Origin: Hypomyces perniciosus
Lineage: Eukaryota > Ascomycota > Sordariomycetes > Hypocreales > Hypocreaceae
NCBI GenBank assembly: GCA_008477525.1
Contig: SPDT01000001.1
Span: 3,844,001-3,908,000 of the forward strand
Length of the DNA: 64,000 nt
Direction of reading: 5' to 3'
Shown here: piece by piece, positions 1 through 9,857 of the stretch
How positions within the stretch are numbered: the stretch's first letter is position 1
How the letters are laid out: each line of letters begins with the position of its first letter
Made by a program: the position numbers and the translations under genes
The notes under the pieces: model-generated
Database searches by the model: none
The model's input: the letters and a program-made list of their open reading frames with translations, nothing else
Told to the model about the DNA's origin: nothing

Positions 1-637
1 GGCCAAAGGGTTCTTCGGCAGAGAAGAGATTATCAAGAGTATTTGTCCGAACTCTCTTCAACGGCCTTTCTTCTGCTTCCGCATTGGCCTCCTCTTGCCA
101 ACACTCCTCTAGGAGATCCAGAGTCTGCTCAATCCATGGCTTGCCCAGGAGTTTTCCTGCTCCACCAGCTGTGATCAGAGCTCTGTCAAGATTCTCCACC
201 ATGAGGTCAAAAGCGTGGTCATTCAGCGGCCCGTCCTTGGAGGCCTGGAGAATAGAGTAATGGGACATGAGAATGAGGGCATCTGTATAGATCTGCCTCC
301 AGTAATACGGAAGCCGATCGAATCTATAAGCATAAAATGCCGACATTGAGATAGAAGCCAGGTCATCCAGTCTAGTCCGCAACAGCTCCTCATCCACATC
401 GAGGCTCTGCTTCTCCGCGCGGGCCACGGCTTCATGAAGCTTCACAAGACAGCAGGCCTGGCGCTTAAGGAGTTCTAGCATGGCAATGCCCCTTGAATCC
501 ATTTCTTCCTGTTTGGGCGATTCGCATGTTGGCCCGGACGTTAGAGTTCGCTCTTGTGGCTGCGGAACTGCGTACCCAGCGATGACGTTTGCAGCCTCCC
601 AGTACCTGGTTAAAATTTGGTCTCGTAGTGAAGACAT
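1..637 (-). CDS. JmjC-domain protein (KDM8/JMJD5-like), N-terminal part, cut by window edge
   Basis: The minus strand is open from an ATG at 637 to the window edge, giving 212 residues and no stop. The segment is alpha-helical, with a 'FYAYRFDRLPYYWRQIYTDA' block, then 'LDRALITAGGAGKLLG' and a charged basic stretch (RPLKRVRTN) near the end. From memory this layout matches the N-terminal helical domain that precedes the JmjC domain in fungal KDM8/JMJD5-like proteins. The JmjC catalytic domain itself lies outside the window, so no iron or 2-oxoglutarate ligands can be checked. If the call is right, the protein is a 2-oxoglutarate-dependent hydroxylase or demethylase. No intron is needed in the visible part. 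Coding is sure; the family is moderately sure. Confidence 0.62.
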   Translation of the reverse strand, partial: MSSLRDQILTRYWEAANVIAGYAVPQPQERTLTSGPTCESPKQEEMDSRGIAMLELLKRQACCLVKLHEAVARAEKQSLDVDEELLRTRLDDLASISMSAFYAYRFDRLPYYWRQIYTDALILMSHYSILQASKDGPLNDHAFDLMVENLDRALITAGGAGKLLGKPWIEQTLDLLEECWQEEANAEAEERPLKRVRTNTLDNLFSAEEPFG

Positions 638-1045
638 GCTGTATGAATTTGCCGCATATCGAATCAAAGGCAAGACTTTTTTGGTAGTTAGCGTGGTTTA
701 TGTGGGCGTTATGGAATGCGCATATGGAGAATGAAGTTGAGATTTGATGTTGGGAGGGAAATCTCGGAGTGCGACCGCCTCTTATACCTGTATGGTCAGA
801 TCATGTAAGAAATGCATCCAACTCCAAGTTATGGTATCTGGGAAATTGGCAAACGAAAGAGTAAACTGTCACTATTAATTAAAAACAAGTTATGAGTATT
901 CCCTTTGATGATCTGCAGCACTGGTGAATTCGTCCGTATATATTGCACCTCTGTAAACTTTCATACGCAAGCGTACAACCTCTCGGTGAGCCTATACAGA
1001 GACATTTTGTTGTTACAATCGCTCAAGATGAATTGGCTTGCTAGT
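638..1045. other. Spacer between JmjC gene 5' end and mdv1 3' end
   Basis: AT-rich spacer of about 400 bases holding the promoter side of the JmjC-like gene and the 3' flank of mdv1. I see no further coding potential; the plus-strand ORF that starts at 905 runs antisense into the last mdv1 exon. Confidence 0.6.
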
Positions 1046-3249
1046 CTAACATGTCCATACACCTACAATGCCATCCCGTCTGCCCTCTACCAGGTAGCCT
1101 TCTCTTACACGCACGCGCTCTACGACGGCAGCATGCTTCGCTTCCTCAGCTGCCATGATGCCAGCGCCACAATCCCATTGTCGGCCCTCGACTTTATCGT
1201 ACACCTTTACCACGTCCTCACTGGCTGCGCTCACAATTCGTCGCGCATCAAACATCATGCTAGTAATGGGGTTATCGTAGGCATAAGCGTCGTAGATAGA
1301 TCCAGTTCGAAGATCCCAAATCTGGCGATAATTTAGTTCTCTTGTTCAACAACGGGAAAGGAGAGGAAAAAAAGGGGGGGGCATGACTCACTCTAATGCT
1401 TCTATCCAAACTGCCAGTCACCAGATGCACATCATCAAACTGAAGACATGTCACGGCTCCTGTGTGACCAACTAGGCTGCGGTGAACTTGGCCGCTTCGG
1501 AGATCCCATAAGCGAACCATCCCGTCGGCAGTACCGCAAGCCAGAGCAGACTCGAATACTTGCAGAGAGCCGACGAAGTCCGCTGATGTCCCTTGAGCTC
1601 GACCAGTGGGTCTCCATGTGTTGTCACCAGCAGTTGCACTTGCTGATGCCTGCGCCGCCGCCCACATCACATCTAGTGTTTGGACGCAACGGCCCTTTTC
1701 GAGGTCCCAATGCCGGATCGTTTTGTCTGCTGACCCGGATACCAAGACGTCTCCTCTGAAATGCAACGCGGTGATTTCGTCTACGTGAGATTGCAGAGTA
1801 AAGAGCGCGCAATCATCCATGCTACCCTCCGGAGGCTCAATGGGTTGATCGTCGGGATTTTCAAACGCAATGGCATCTTCATCATCATCGCCATCCTTCT
1901 CGCCTAGTGGGTTGTAGTGTGTCTTGCTGAGATCCCAGAGTCTGATAGTAGCGTCCATAGAACCAGTCGCGAGAATGTTGTCTTCAACCTGCAATGCGCG
2001 GACAGATGCAGTATGACCCTCCAAATACCCCATGCACCGTCCCGCATTTAGGTCCCAAACACGGACTGTGTCATCCAGAGCTGATGTTACCAAGGTTCCG
2101 AACGGCGCATCAAAGTCCAGGGCCGTGATGGTGTCTCGATGAGCCCGGATCTCGCGGATATTTGAACCAGGCTCGAAGTGTTCGTGAAGAATTGGCATTG
2201 ACCTTCGGCGATGGACTTTCTTAGTTTTTCGTGGTGAGCCATTGGCAGACACTGGCAACTTCTGGTAAACGGACTGTGACATGAATTCAGGGTCGTGATC
2301 ATCGGCATCTCCCACAAGATCCTGCTCATCCTTTGTCGCAGTGTTGCGCGCGATTTCCTCGGCCTCGTCAACCAGGGCCTGGACGTCCTCTATCCGCGAT
2401 TCCATATCGATGACTGTGACGGAAAATTAGCCATTTTACTTGCATGTCCGGACGCAGCGACCACGTACGATCATGCTCCAGCAATGCCTCTTCCTGTTCG
2501 AAGCCCGCTAGTCTTTCTAAGATGATCCTTCGCATGCCATACAGATTGGCGATCTTGTTGTCTATTTCGCGAATTTCGCAGCTAACCATATTCTTTCGCA
2601 CCCCTAGAAGATCCAACTCGTGTACCACGGCAGCCTTCTCCTTCTTTAGCTGAGCTAGTTTCGCCGGCGTCGCGGGAGTCGGATCTCCTTCGTCTAATAG
2701 TTTTCTACCTCTCGATGGACGCCGCCGATGCTTCTTGCCCTCATCGGTCAACTCTGGGAAGCTGGCCTGGAAGCCCTGAAACAGCGAGTACGCATTCTGG
2801 TGCTCCGGAATATTGGACAGCAGCTCATCGGGAAGATGCGTCAGGGCGCGATGCTGGATCTCGGCCGTCGACAGCTTCGAGCGCACAATTTCGGCAGGGC
2901 TTGAGCGTGACATAGAGAACACGCCGCGCTGCACACCCGGGCGCTTCATTTGCTTGTGGACTTCGGCCATGGCTGCGCGATAGTGGTTCCCCGAGGCCTC
3001 GGCGGCTGGTCCCATGAGATGGCTTGCCGTGACAGTAACTTTGCGACTGAAGGCCTCCAGCCCGCGAGTCTAGAGGAGAGAGTAACAGCATTAGCTCCAT
3101 GTATGCGATGCGCAGTCACACGTCACGTCACCAATGGCAATGGCAATAGCAAAAGCCCTCGGGGAGGATTTGATCCGACGTACAGAGATGATGGATTGCT
3201 CATCATCAGCGGCATCGTCAAAGGCATAGTGGCTTTCAGAATCCGCCAT
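1046..3249 (-). CDS. mdv1: Mitochondrial division protein 1 (Mdv1/Caf4-type WD40 adaptor)
   Basis: Four exons: 3184–3249, 2469–3069, 1392–2413, 1046–1321, joined at GTACGT/TAG, GTACGT/CAG and GTGAGT/CAG. Total 1965 nt, 654 residues. The N-terminal half has the Mdv1 signature region ([20 protein letters not shown]) and a coiled coil at about 160–222. After an acidic, Ser-rich linker, WD40 repeats run from about 308 to the C-terminus with GH and WD dipeptides (RVWDL, IRLWDL, IRHWDL, VRLWDL). In the family the coiled coil dimerises, the N-terminal region binds Fis1 on the mitochondrial outer membrane, and the beta-propeller recruits the dynamin Dnm1 for fission. Length and domain order are normal for filamentous fungi. 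An acidic insert ([10 protein letters not shown]) lies inside the propeller. It diverges from chorismate mutase across an 870-bp spacer. Confidence 0.95.
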
Positions 3250-4120
3250 TGCTCAACAGCTTGCCTAAGGCTGGACAAACGTCAGACTCAAGGCAGCGCG
3301 AGGCGATGGCTGAATCCCAGTGGTCTCGGGGGCGATGGGCAAAGATTTGCAGCTTTGCATCGGAAAACTGCAGGCATTTCTTGCGAGGGACAAATTCACT
3401 GCAACCGCACAATGACGCGCAGAAAGATTATTATTAGGTGCAGAAACCTGGAACCGAGCCGGGCCACTACTCCGGCATGTGTCGCTAGAGCTCAGTGGCC
3501 TGGTGGCTGGTAGGCACCCCACTAGGGGCATTTTTTGGTGGACGATACAGCGCAAGCCAGCCCTGAAGCTCCCGGAAGCAACTCCGCTCTGGCTGCTCCG
3601 CTCTGCTGGTTGTGCGACAAGACAAACCTGATCTGACCTGGAACAATTGCTGAATTCATCCATGTCGTAATATCTGGCGCCGCTACGAAGAACACGATGA
3701 GTAAGTATGTATTATCTAGGAGTCAAGCAACTCCGACGCATGGATGCGTACCCACAGGGGACAATGTCTTTATATATAAATAAATATAGAACTCCCTATA
3801 TCAGGTATAGTATATAAATTGTAGACGTGCCCTCACCTTCAATTGAATCACATGTACTTCGTATCTAATAGTTATCAACCCTTTCTATAATGTGACGCTG
3901 CCCCTCATGAGCAATGCACTCTTCTGAGACAGGATCCACTACCAAGCCATGACTTGTGTCAAAGGCCGGTGTCGGGAGTTGTTCCCGTCACCTTTCCACC
4001 GCTTCATTCTCCCGCCAGTACGGAGTAAGCCGGGCAGCTCCCGGAGTCTGGCTATTGCTATCAACTTCTCCAGATTCTAGATATCTACGCAGTCCTGAGC
4101 TTGAGCACTAGGCACCAACG
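3250..4120. promoter_or_regulatory. Divergent promoter spacer, mdv1 / chorismate mutase
   Basis: 871 bases between two divergent start codons. It contains AT-rich tracts (3770–3840), one TACTTCGTA at 3855 and one TACGGAGTA at 4019, about 100 bases before the chorismate mutase ATG. I see no gene in it. The promoter role is inferred from gene orientation. Confidence 0.5.
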
Positions 4121-5039
4121 ATGGATTCCGCAGTTGATATGGCCGACGCCTCTCAGGCGCTGGATCTGGCCAGGATCCGGTTCCAGCTCATGTCAGTGGA
4201 CAGCTATGACTCCCACCCCCCCCTGAAGCAATATTGCCTGCTGACAGAATCAGTCGTCTGGAGGATACAATCACATTCCATCTTATCGAAAGAGTCCAGT
4301 TCCCTCTAAACAATGTGAGAGAGATGTTTTCTAGTCCACCCACCGATCCATTGCTGAGCCTCCCTAGACCGTCTACACGCCTGGGGCTATCCCTCTTCCC
4401 CAGAGCGGATTGAGCTTCTTTGACTGGTACCTTTTTGAGCAAGAGAAACTCCAGTCTCTCATTAGGCGTTACGAGTCCCCGGATGAATACCCCTTCTTCC
4501 CGGACGCGGTTCAGAAACCCATCTTGAAGCCGCTCAACTACCCCAAGATACTGCACCCAAACAACGTCTGTGTCAACGACAAGATCAAGAAGTTCTACAT
4601 CGAAAAGTTTCTTCCTGTGGTATGCCCAAACTTCGGCCGCGAAGACCGAGGAGAGTCCCAGGAGAATTACGGCTCAACGTCAGAACGTGACCTTGCCTGT
4701 CTGCAGGCCTTGTCACGCAGAATTCACTTTGGCAAGTTTGTGGCCGAGTCCAAGTTCCAATCAGATCCTGAGAAATACGCTCGCATGATCCGAGCCGAGG
4801 ATCGGGAGGGAATTGGTGAATCGATTACCAACAGGGCTGTGGAAGAACAAGTCCTTGCACGTCTCCGTCTCAAGGCCGCAACCTATGGCAAGGACCCTTC
4901 TACCCCGGGTGGCATCGAGCAGCCTACCAAAATCAATGTGGACGCTGTTGTGTCAATGTACAAGGATTTTGTCATCCCGTTGACCAAGGAGGTCGAGGTC
5001 GAATACTTGATGCAGAGACTTGAGCCAGCAGAGGAATAA
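4121..5039 (+). CDS. Chorismate mutase (AroQ, Aro7-type)
   Basis: Three exons: 4121–4191, 4254–4314, 4368–5039; 804 nt, 267 residues. The second-exon acceptor was placed at AATCAG|TC because it restores the family sequence ([21 protein letters not shown]). The enzyme converts chorismate to prephenate, the first committed step to Phe and Tyr, in the cytosol. Known yeast Aro7 active-site positions are retained: the Arg in the N-terminal IRFQL helix, the Arg and Lys in [15 protein letters not shown], and the Thr and Glu in [11 protein letters not shown]. The allosteric-type region ([25 protein letters not shown]) is intact, so Trp activation and Tyr inhibition are expected by homology. Its stop lies only 8 bases from the convergent bcp1 stop. 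Confidence 0.96.
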
Positions 5040-5047
5040 CCTGCCAT

Positions 5048-5961
5048 TTATTGCGGTGCAGCTATATAATCATTGACCGCCTTGATGGCATTCTTGAACT
5101 TGGTGGCTTCGATCAGAATCATGTGCCCAAACGTCTTGATGCCCAATTCTTGAAACGCCCGTTTGCTATCCGCTACTGCATCCTCCTCCTTTGTATAGTG
5201 GAAACTGCCATATGCGACGGCGTGTTTCTGTAAGACCTCATCCTCAGGATGGAAGTAGTAAACTGTGGACTCCTCCTTGGCCTTTTTCCGCTTCCGGTCC
5301 TCCACGTCCAGGTTGGACTCTACCTCCCGGTATGTCCTGGAAAGGATAAGGTAATATGGAAATTCGTACGGCTCCTTATCCTCTACGGCCGCCTCGACTT
5401 CGTCGATTAGCATTGTGTACAACGGCGGCGCAATTTCAGAAGGCATGTTAATGAGGCGCTCTGAAAACACAAGTCCAACAGGCTTTTGCGCATTGATCAG
5501 CTCCGCGACGGCAGACAATGAGGGATTGGTCTGCGCCTTTTCCACAATGTATTTGAGTATATCTTTCATAGGTTCCTTCTCACGGTGCTCGTATGTGTTG
5601 AGGGCTGTGAGGAGCGCATAAGCATCATTGGCTTTGCCGTCAACTTTGACAGTAGAGCCGATGGTTGGCTGCGAGAGGATGAGGTCGGCGAGGGCGGACA
5701 TGTTGAAAAGATTCGCATCGACATCGAATAGCTGTCGGAGAAGCGACTTGGTCCCATGGAAATCTATCTCGGGGTCGAAATTGAACCACTCGAATTCCAC
5801 ATTGACCATGTCAAAGTCCTGGGCCTGTCAGCGCAAGTTGGATGACTGTGAGGATGATGGCCTCTCACCTCATCATCGCTGATGTCCTCGTCCATTCTAT
5901 CGGCCCCAGTATCTGCCGGCGGGGCTTCCCTGCCCTCCTCTCTTGACCTCTTCTTGCCCAT
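5048..5961 (-). CDS. bcp1: Bcp1-family nuclear export / ribosomal protein chaperone
   Basis: Two exons: 5869–5961 and 5048–5824, with a GTGAGA…CAG intron of 44 nt; 870 nt, 289 residues. The N-terminus ([10 protein letters not shown]…) is charged and nuclear-signal-like, followed by an acidic DEDISDDE stretch. The body carries the BCP1/BCCIP core: [48 protein letters not shown] and [17 protein letters not shown]. In yeast, Bcp1 acts as a chaperone for ribosomal protein Rpl23 and in nuclear export. Length matches the family (about 280–300). The gene shares a 454-bp divergent spacer with vps17 and converges on chorismate mutase with an 8-bp gap. Confidence 0.95.
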
Positions 5962-6415
5962 GATGATGGATTTTGCGCGCGCTGGAAAATGACGACCGAA
6001 TCCTTGAAGACCGCAGGGAACACAACAAAGCTGTGACAGCTGCTCGTTAATAATTTTTGTCGGCGGCTGCCCCGCACTATGCCGTTTTTAGACCGATAAG
6101 AGCTCGTCTGCGTCTATTTAGCCGCGATAAGACGCGATTACTGAACCAATAGAGAGCTAGACCCCAGACTAGAGCCCCGTTCCCACGATGTCGCCGCCTG
6201 TCGACTTACGTAGTCGATGGGCAGCTGCTCGGGAGCTGGGATACCTCGCGCAAACACTATCAGCACCATTTTAATCGGAATTCGAGCCATGATTCACGCA
6301 CAATTCTAAGCGAATTGCAAACTTCGAGCCCTTCCGCCTATCCTTCCACTATTGCCGACTGAGACCTCGCGTCATCCTTCCCCGCTGCCTCTAGAGTCCA
6401 CCCCAGGCCAGCATC
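5962..6415. promoter_or_regulatory. Divergent promoter spacer, bcp1 / vps17
   Basis: 454 bases between two divergent ATGs. No obvious ORF, microsatellite or strong TATA box. Likely a bidirectional promoter of two constitutive genes; this is inferred from orientation. Confidence 0.5.
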
Positions 6416-8317
6416 ATGGACTACAGCGCCTCGATAAACGAGACTGATGACCCGGCAGCATCACCATGGGGCAATGCTCCAGGGTCCTCGCCTCACCATG
6501 GCCGCAGTGGCCTTGGAGCCGTTGCCGGAGAACCTCCGTCATCCCCTTTCCCGTACACCCCGCAAGCCTCCTCGAACGGCTTTGAATCGGGGGGAGATGC
6601 TGAGGAGTTCCACCCACCTCCTACAGCGACAACTACACCGGGAATAGAGGGCGAAACCGAGGATACCGCTACATTGGGTGCAGATTTATCTCAGTCTGTG
6701 GCCGACTCCGAGCGACAGGTGCCCGTAGGTACGTCACATCAACAAGCTGGTACCGACGTGCAGCCAGAAGAAGCGCAACAACCCCGAAGGCCAGCACAGC
6801 CCCAACTCCGACTTCAAGCCAAGATCACAGGGCTTGAGCGAACAGGGAAGAAGGACCCAATTTTACGGTTTGACGTTCATGTATGTCCTCTCTTCGCCCC
6901 TTATTCCGTATAATTGGCCTCTAACGGGACTTAGACCAACCTTCCTCGATTTCGCACCACCCAATACCGAGATGTCCGACGCCTGCACTCCGAGTTTGTC
7001 AAACTTGGTGAGCATTTAATATCCGCCAACCCCGAAGCATTCGTACCCGCGGTCCCCCCTCCTCTTACTTCTGCCGGCGCAGGCACCGATGAAGATGAGT
7101 CCCGAGTCAAGGCGCTGATGCAGAGATGGTTCAACTACGTGTGCAGCAATGAGGTGCTGATGAGAGATGATGAGATGGTACTCTTTGTTGAGAGCGACTT
7201 CGGCTATAGCCCCTTGGTGAAGAGAAAGCAGCCGGCCACTGGTGTCCGGAGGAAAATTTTGAAGCAATTCGCCCCGCCTCCTGATGATACCCCTGAACTC
7301 GCCGAGGCCCGCCCGGCTGTTAAGTTGTTCTATCTCGGCGCAATGGACGCTGGGCACAAGGTTGACAAGTTGGTGAAGACACGAAGGGGTGCGTACTCCG
7401 CCCTCCTTGGACATATTGAGGCATTGAGGTCTTGCTAACAGTTCACAGGACTTGGTCTCGCAGAGTCAGACTATGGTGTGAAGCTGGGAAGCATGCACGT
7501 ACAGGAACCTCATCCTGGACTGGCCAATGCCTACAAAAAGCTTGGTAGAGTGGTTCAAACTGTTGGGGATTACCATGCTGCACAAGCCACAGCCGAAGCA
7601 ACCACCATTGGCGATCCATTCCAGTATCATTCCCAGGATGCATTCATCGTCAAGGAGACACTCACCAACCGCCAAATTCTCATCCGGGAATTCCTGCAGG
7701 CTCAGGAGGTCACACGGAGCAAGTTGAATGCTGCCGATCGCCTCAAGGCTAGCTCCAGCGTCCGACGCGAGAAAGTTGACGAAGCCATCGCTGCCCTAGA
7801 CGAGGCCCGGCAAAACGAGGCCCATCTCTACAACAAGACCAACAGGGTAACCCAAAACCTCGTCCAGGAGCGCCGGAAGTGGTTCGACCGCACCGCCGCC
7901 GACCTGCGCATGGAAATTAGGGAATTCGTCCTTCGCGAGATTGAAGCTGAGCGCCGGACACTCGCCCTGCTCGAGAGTGTCCGTGGCGATATCCGCTCCA
8001 TCGACTCCTCCGGTGGCTTGAGTCGTCTCGGCCGCGAGGCACACCCAACTACACGACGCACCAGCCTCGCTGCTAGTCAGGGCCCTAAGGGCGACGCATG
8101 GAGTGGCGTCCCGCGCCGTTCCGATGCCACCAGCCGGAGCGTCTCAAGCAGCTTCGTGGGTAAAGTCCCCGAGGAGGTTGAAGGCGAGGATGGGCAGGAT
8201 TCTGGCTCGGGTAAGCTGGGTGCTGGTCTTGGGGGCTTGACGGGCCTCGAGGAAGATGATGAGGATCGAGTCGACGCGAAGAATGCTGTGAGCCGGTTGG
8301 CGACGAGCACCTTTTGA
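6416..8317 (+). CDS. vps17: Retromer sorting nexin Vps17
   Basis: Three exons: 6416–6880, 6935–7388, 7449–8317; 1788 nt, 595 residues. A disordered, Pro-, Ser- and Gln-rich N-terminus (about 1–130) precedes a PX domain (about 135–260, ITGLERTGKKDP through VESDFGYSP) split by the first intron. A long helical BAR-type region follows (KLGSMHVQEPHPGLANAYKKLG, NRQILIREFLQAQ, SSSVRREKVDEAIAALDEAR). The tail is Ser- and Gly-rich. Vps17 pairs with Vps5 to form the membrane-bending half of retromer on endosomes, returning cargo receptors to the Golgi. Vps17 PX domains usually lack the full PI3P-binding set; I did not verify this here. It converges on csn6 with 231 bases between stops. Confidence 0.95.
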
Positions 8318-8548
8318 GTTGGGGTGGTGGTGGTCGAAGCCACTTGTATTTTCATCATTCTTATTCGTATATCTAGTCACAGAATGCTTCCGATATGAAA
8401 GAAGGCTCATCAAATCATTATGTATCATCCACCGTCCCTTAATCCCGTTTTCTCACCTAAACACACAACAAAACGCCGAGTCATGTCTTGACTTTTTAAT
8501 ACATCTAAAATAGCTTTTGGGGCAACAAGATTCCCCCCCGGGTGGCCA

Positions 8549-9857
8549 TCACATAAGGAGATCGCCTGTGCCTGGTATGCTCAATGTGATACCGCCTGGG
8601 TATTCAACCGCCCCGCCGCGTCTGCCAGATGCTCTGCTGGATTCAATGATACTGAATTTCTTTCCTACTTCCCTCGCCTGGCTAACGCTCTGCATGATGG
8701 AGTTCAACAGACCAACGAGGTTGACATTGTTCGTCTCACTCTGCACCTCCTTCTCGAACTCCTCCTTGTCTGAGGGGATGACAAGATCTAGTCGACTCAC
8801 GAGCGCTTGGATCTGTCGAAGCACGGTCAAGGACGGAGTAGTATTATCCGTATCCATGCTTTCCCCGTCTGTGTTTCCTCCGTTGATGTAGGAGGGCGGC
8901 AGTCGTTCAAGGTAAGTGGTGATGAGCTGAATTCGAGAGTGTAGCATTTTGATGGCGTTGGCCTTGGCCGTGAGTGAAGCGAGCATTTCCTCCTCCTCAC
9001 GAGTAAGGGTAGTAACGTCATCCTGCGTCGCCTCCCTCTTTTCTTCGCCCTCGCTTTCCACAAGCCTTCGCTTCCCCTTTCCGTTCGATTCTATCGACCG
9101 GGATGGGCGCTCATCTTTGGTGGCAACGGCGGCCGCAGCGGTAGATGCACTAGCCGCGGCACTACCACCGCCGCCCGTCACATAATTCATGCTGATCATC
9201 TCGGTCTCGTCTGTTTCAACAGAGTAAGGAACTTCTCGGAATTTGAGCTTGAGCGGAGACTCGCCATCGTCCATCTTCTTGTCTTCCCCATCAGTGTCGG
9301 CCTTGGCGTCGTCGACTTCATAATTGCTTTCGTATATTGTCAGCGGCAGCTTGCCGCCGACTGAATGGTGCAGGACTTCCTGCGGATGGAAGCCTAGAAG
9401 AACAGGGGACTCGTTCCACCTCTCTAGTATTTGGTTGTGGATAGGCAGAATGGTGGGCGAAGGACCGGACGACGAAAGGAGCGTGTACCACCCGACCAAT
9501 TCCAATTTGCGCTCCTTATGTACGGTGACCACTGATTCAAGAGTCAGTAGAATAGCTATACGGCCGAGGATGAAACATACTTTGGTCTAGTCTTGCACCA
9601 AACTTGGGCGCATTGAGCAGATAGCCACCATCGACTTCCGGCGCAGCCTGTGTATGGCATTCGAAGGCGTGCTCTATGGTGATTTCACGACCGTTTTGTT
9701 GGCCTAGCAGGGCGCCGACTATGGGCCCCTGTTGCTGTCGGAGAGTGTGTCGTGTGATGTAGTCGGAAATCGTGAGGAGGACAAGAGGATGCAGCACAGC
9801 CTGGAGCTGGGAGTTCTTCTGGCTCGAGACCAAGGGGTTTACGGCTGGAGCATCCAT
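8549..9857 (-). CDS. csn6: COP9 signalosome subunit 6 (CsnF/CSN6)
   Basis: Two exons: 9581–9857 and 8549–9531, intron GTATGT…CAG of 49 nt; 1260 nt, 419 residues. The start at 9857 (MDAPAVNPLVSSQK) was chosen over an upstream in-frame ATG at 9905 because it aligns with the usual CSN6 N-terminus. The MPN domain spans about 15–180 (LHPLVLLTISDYITRH, GPIVGALLGQQNGREI, ELVGWYTLLSSSGPSP). The HxH of a metalloprotease JAMM motif is absent, as expected for CSN6, which is a structural MPN-minus subunit. A low-complexity linker (SAAASASTAAAAVA) and a C-terminal helical region (LVGLLNSIMQSVSQAREVGKKF) follow. The complex removes Nedd8 from cullins and in fungi influences development and secondary metabolism. 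Confidence 0.94.

Noticed and set aside
905..1336. 143-residue plus-strand ORF
   Set aside because: Antisense to the last exon of mdv1, whose WD40 content is clear.
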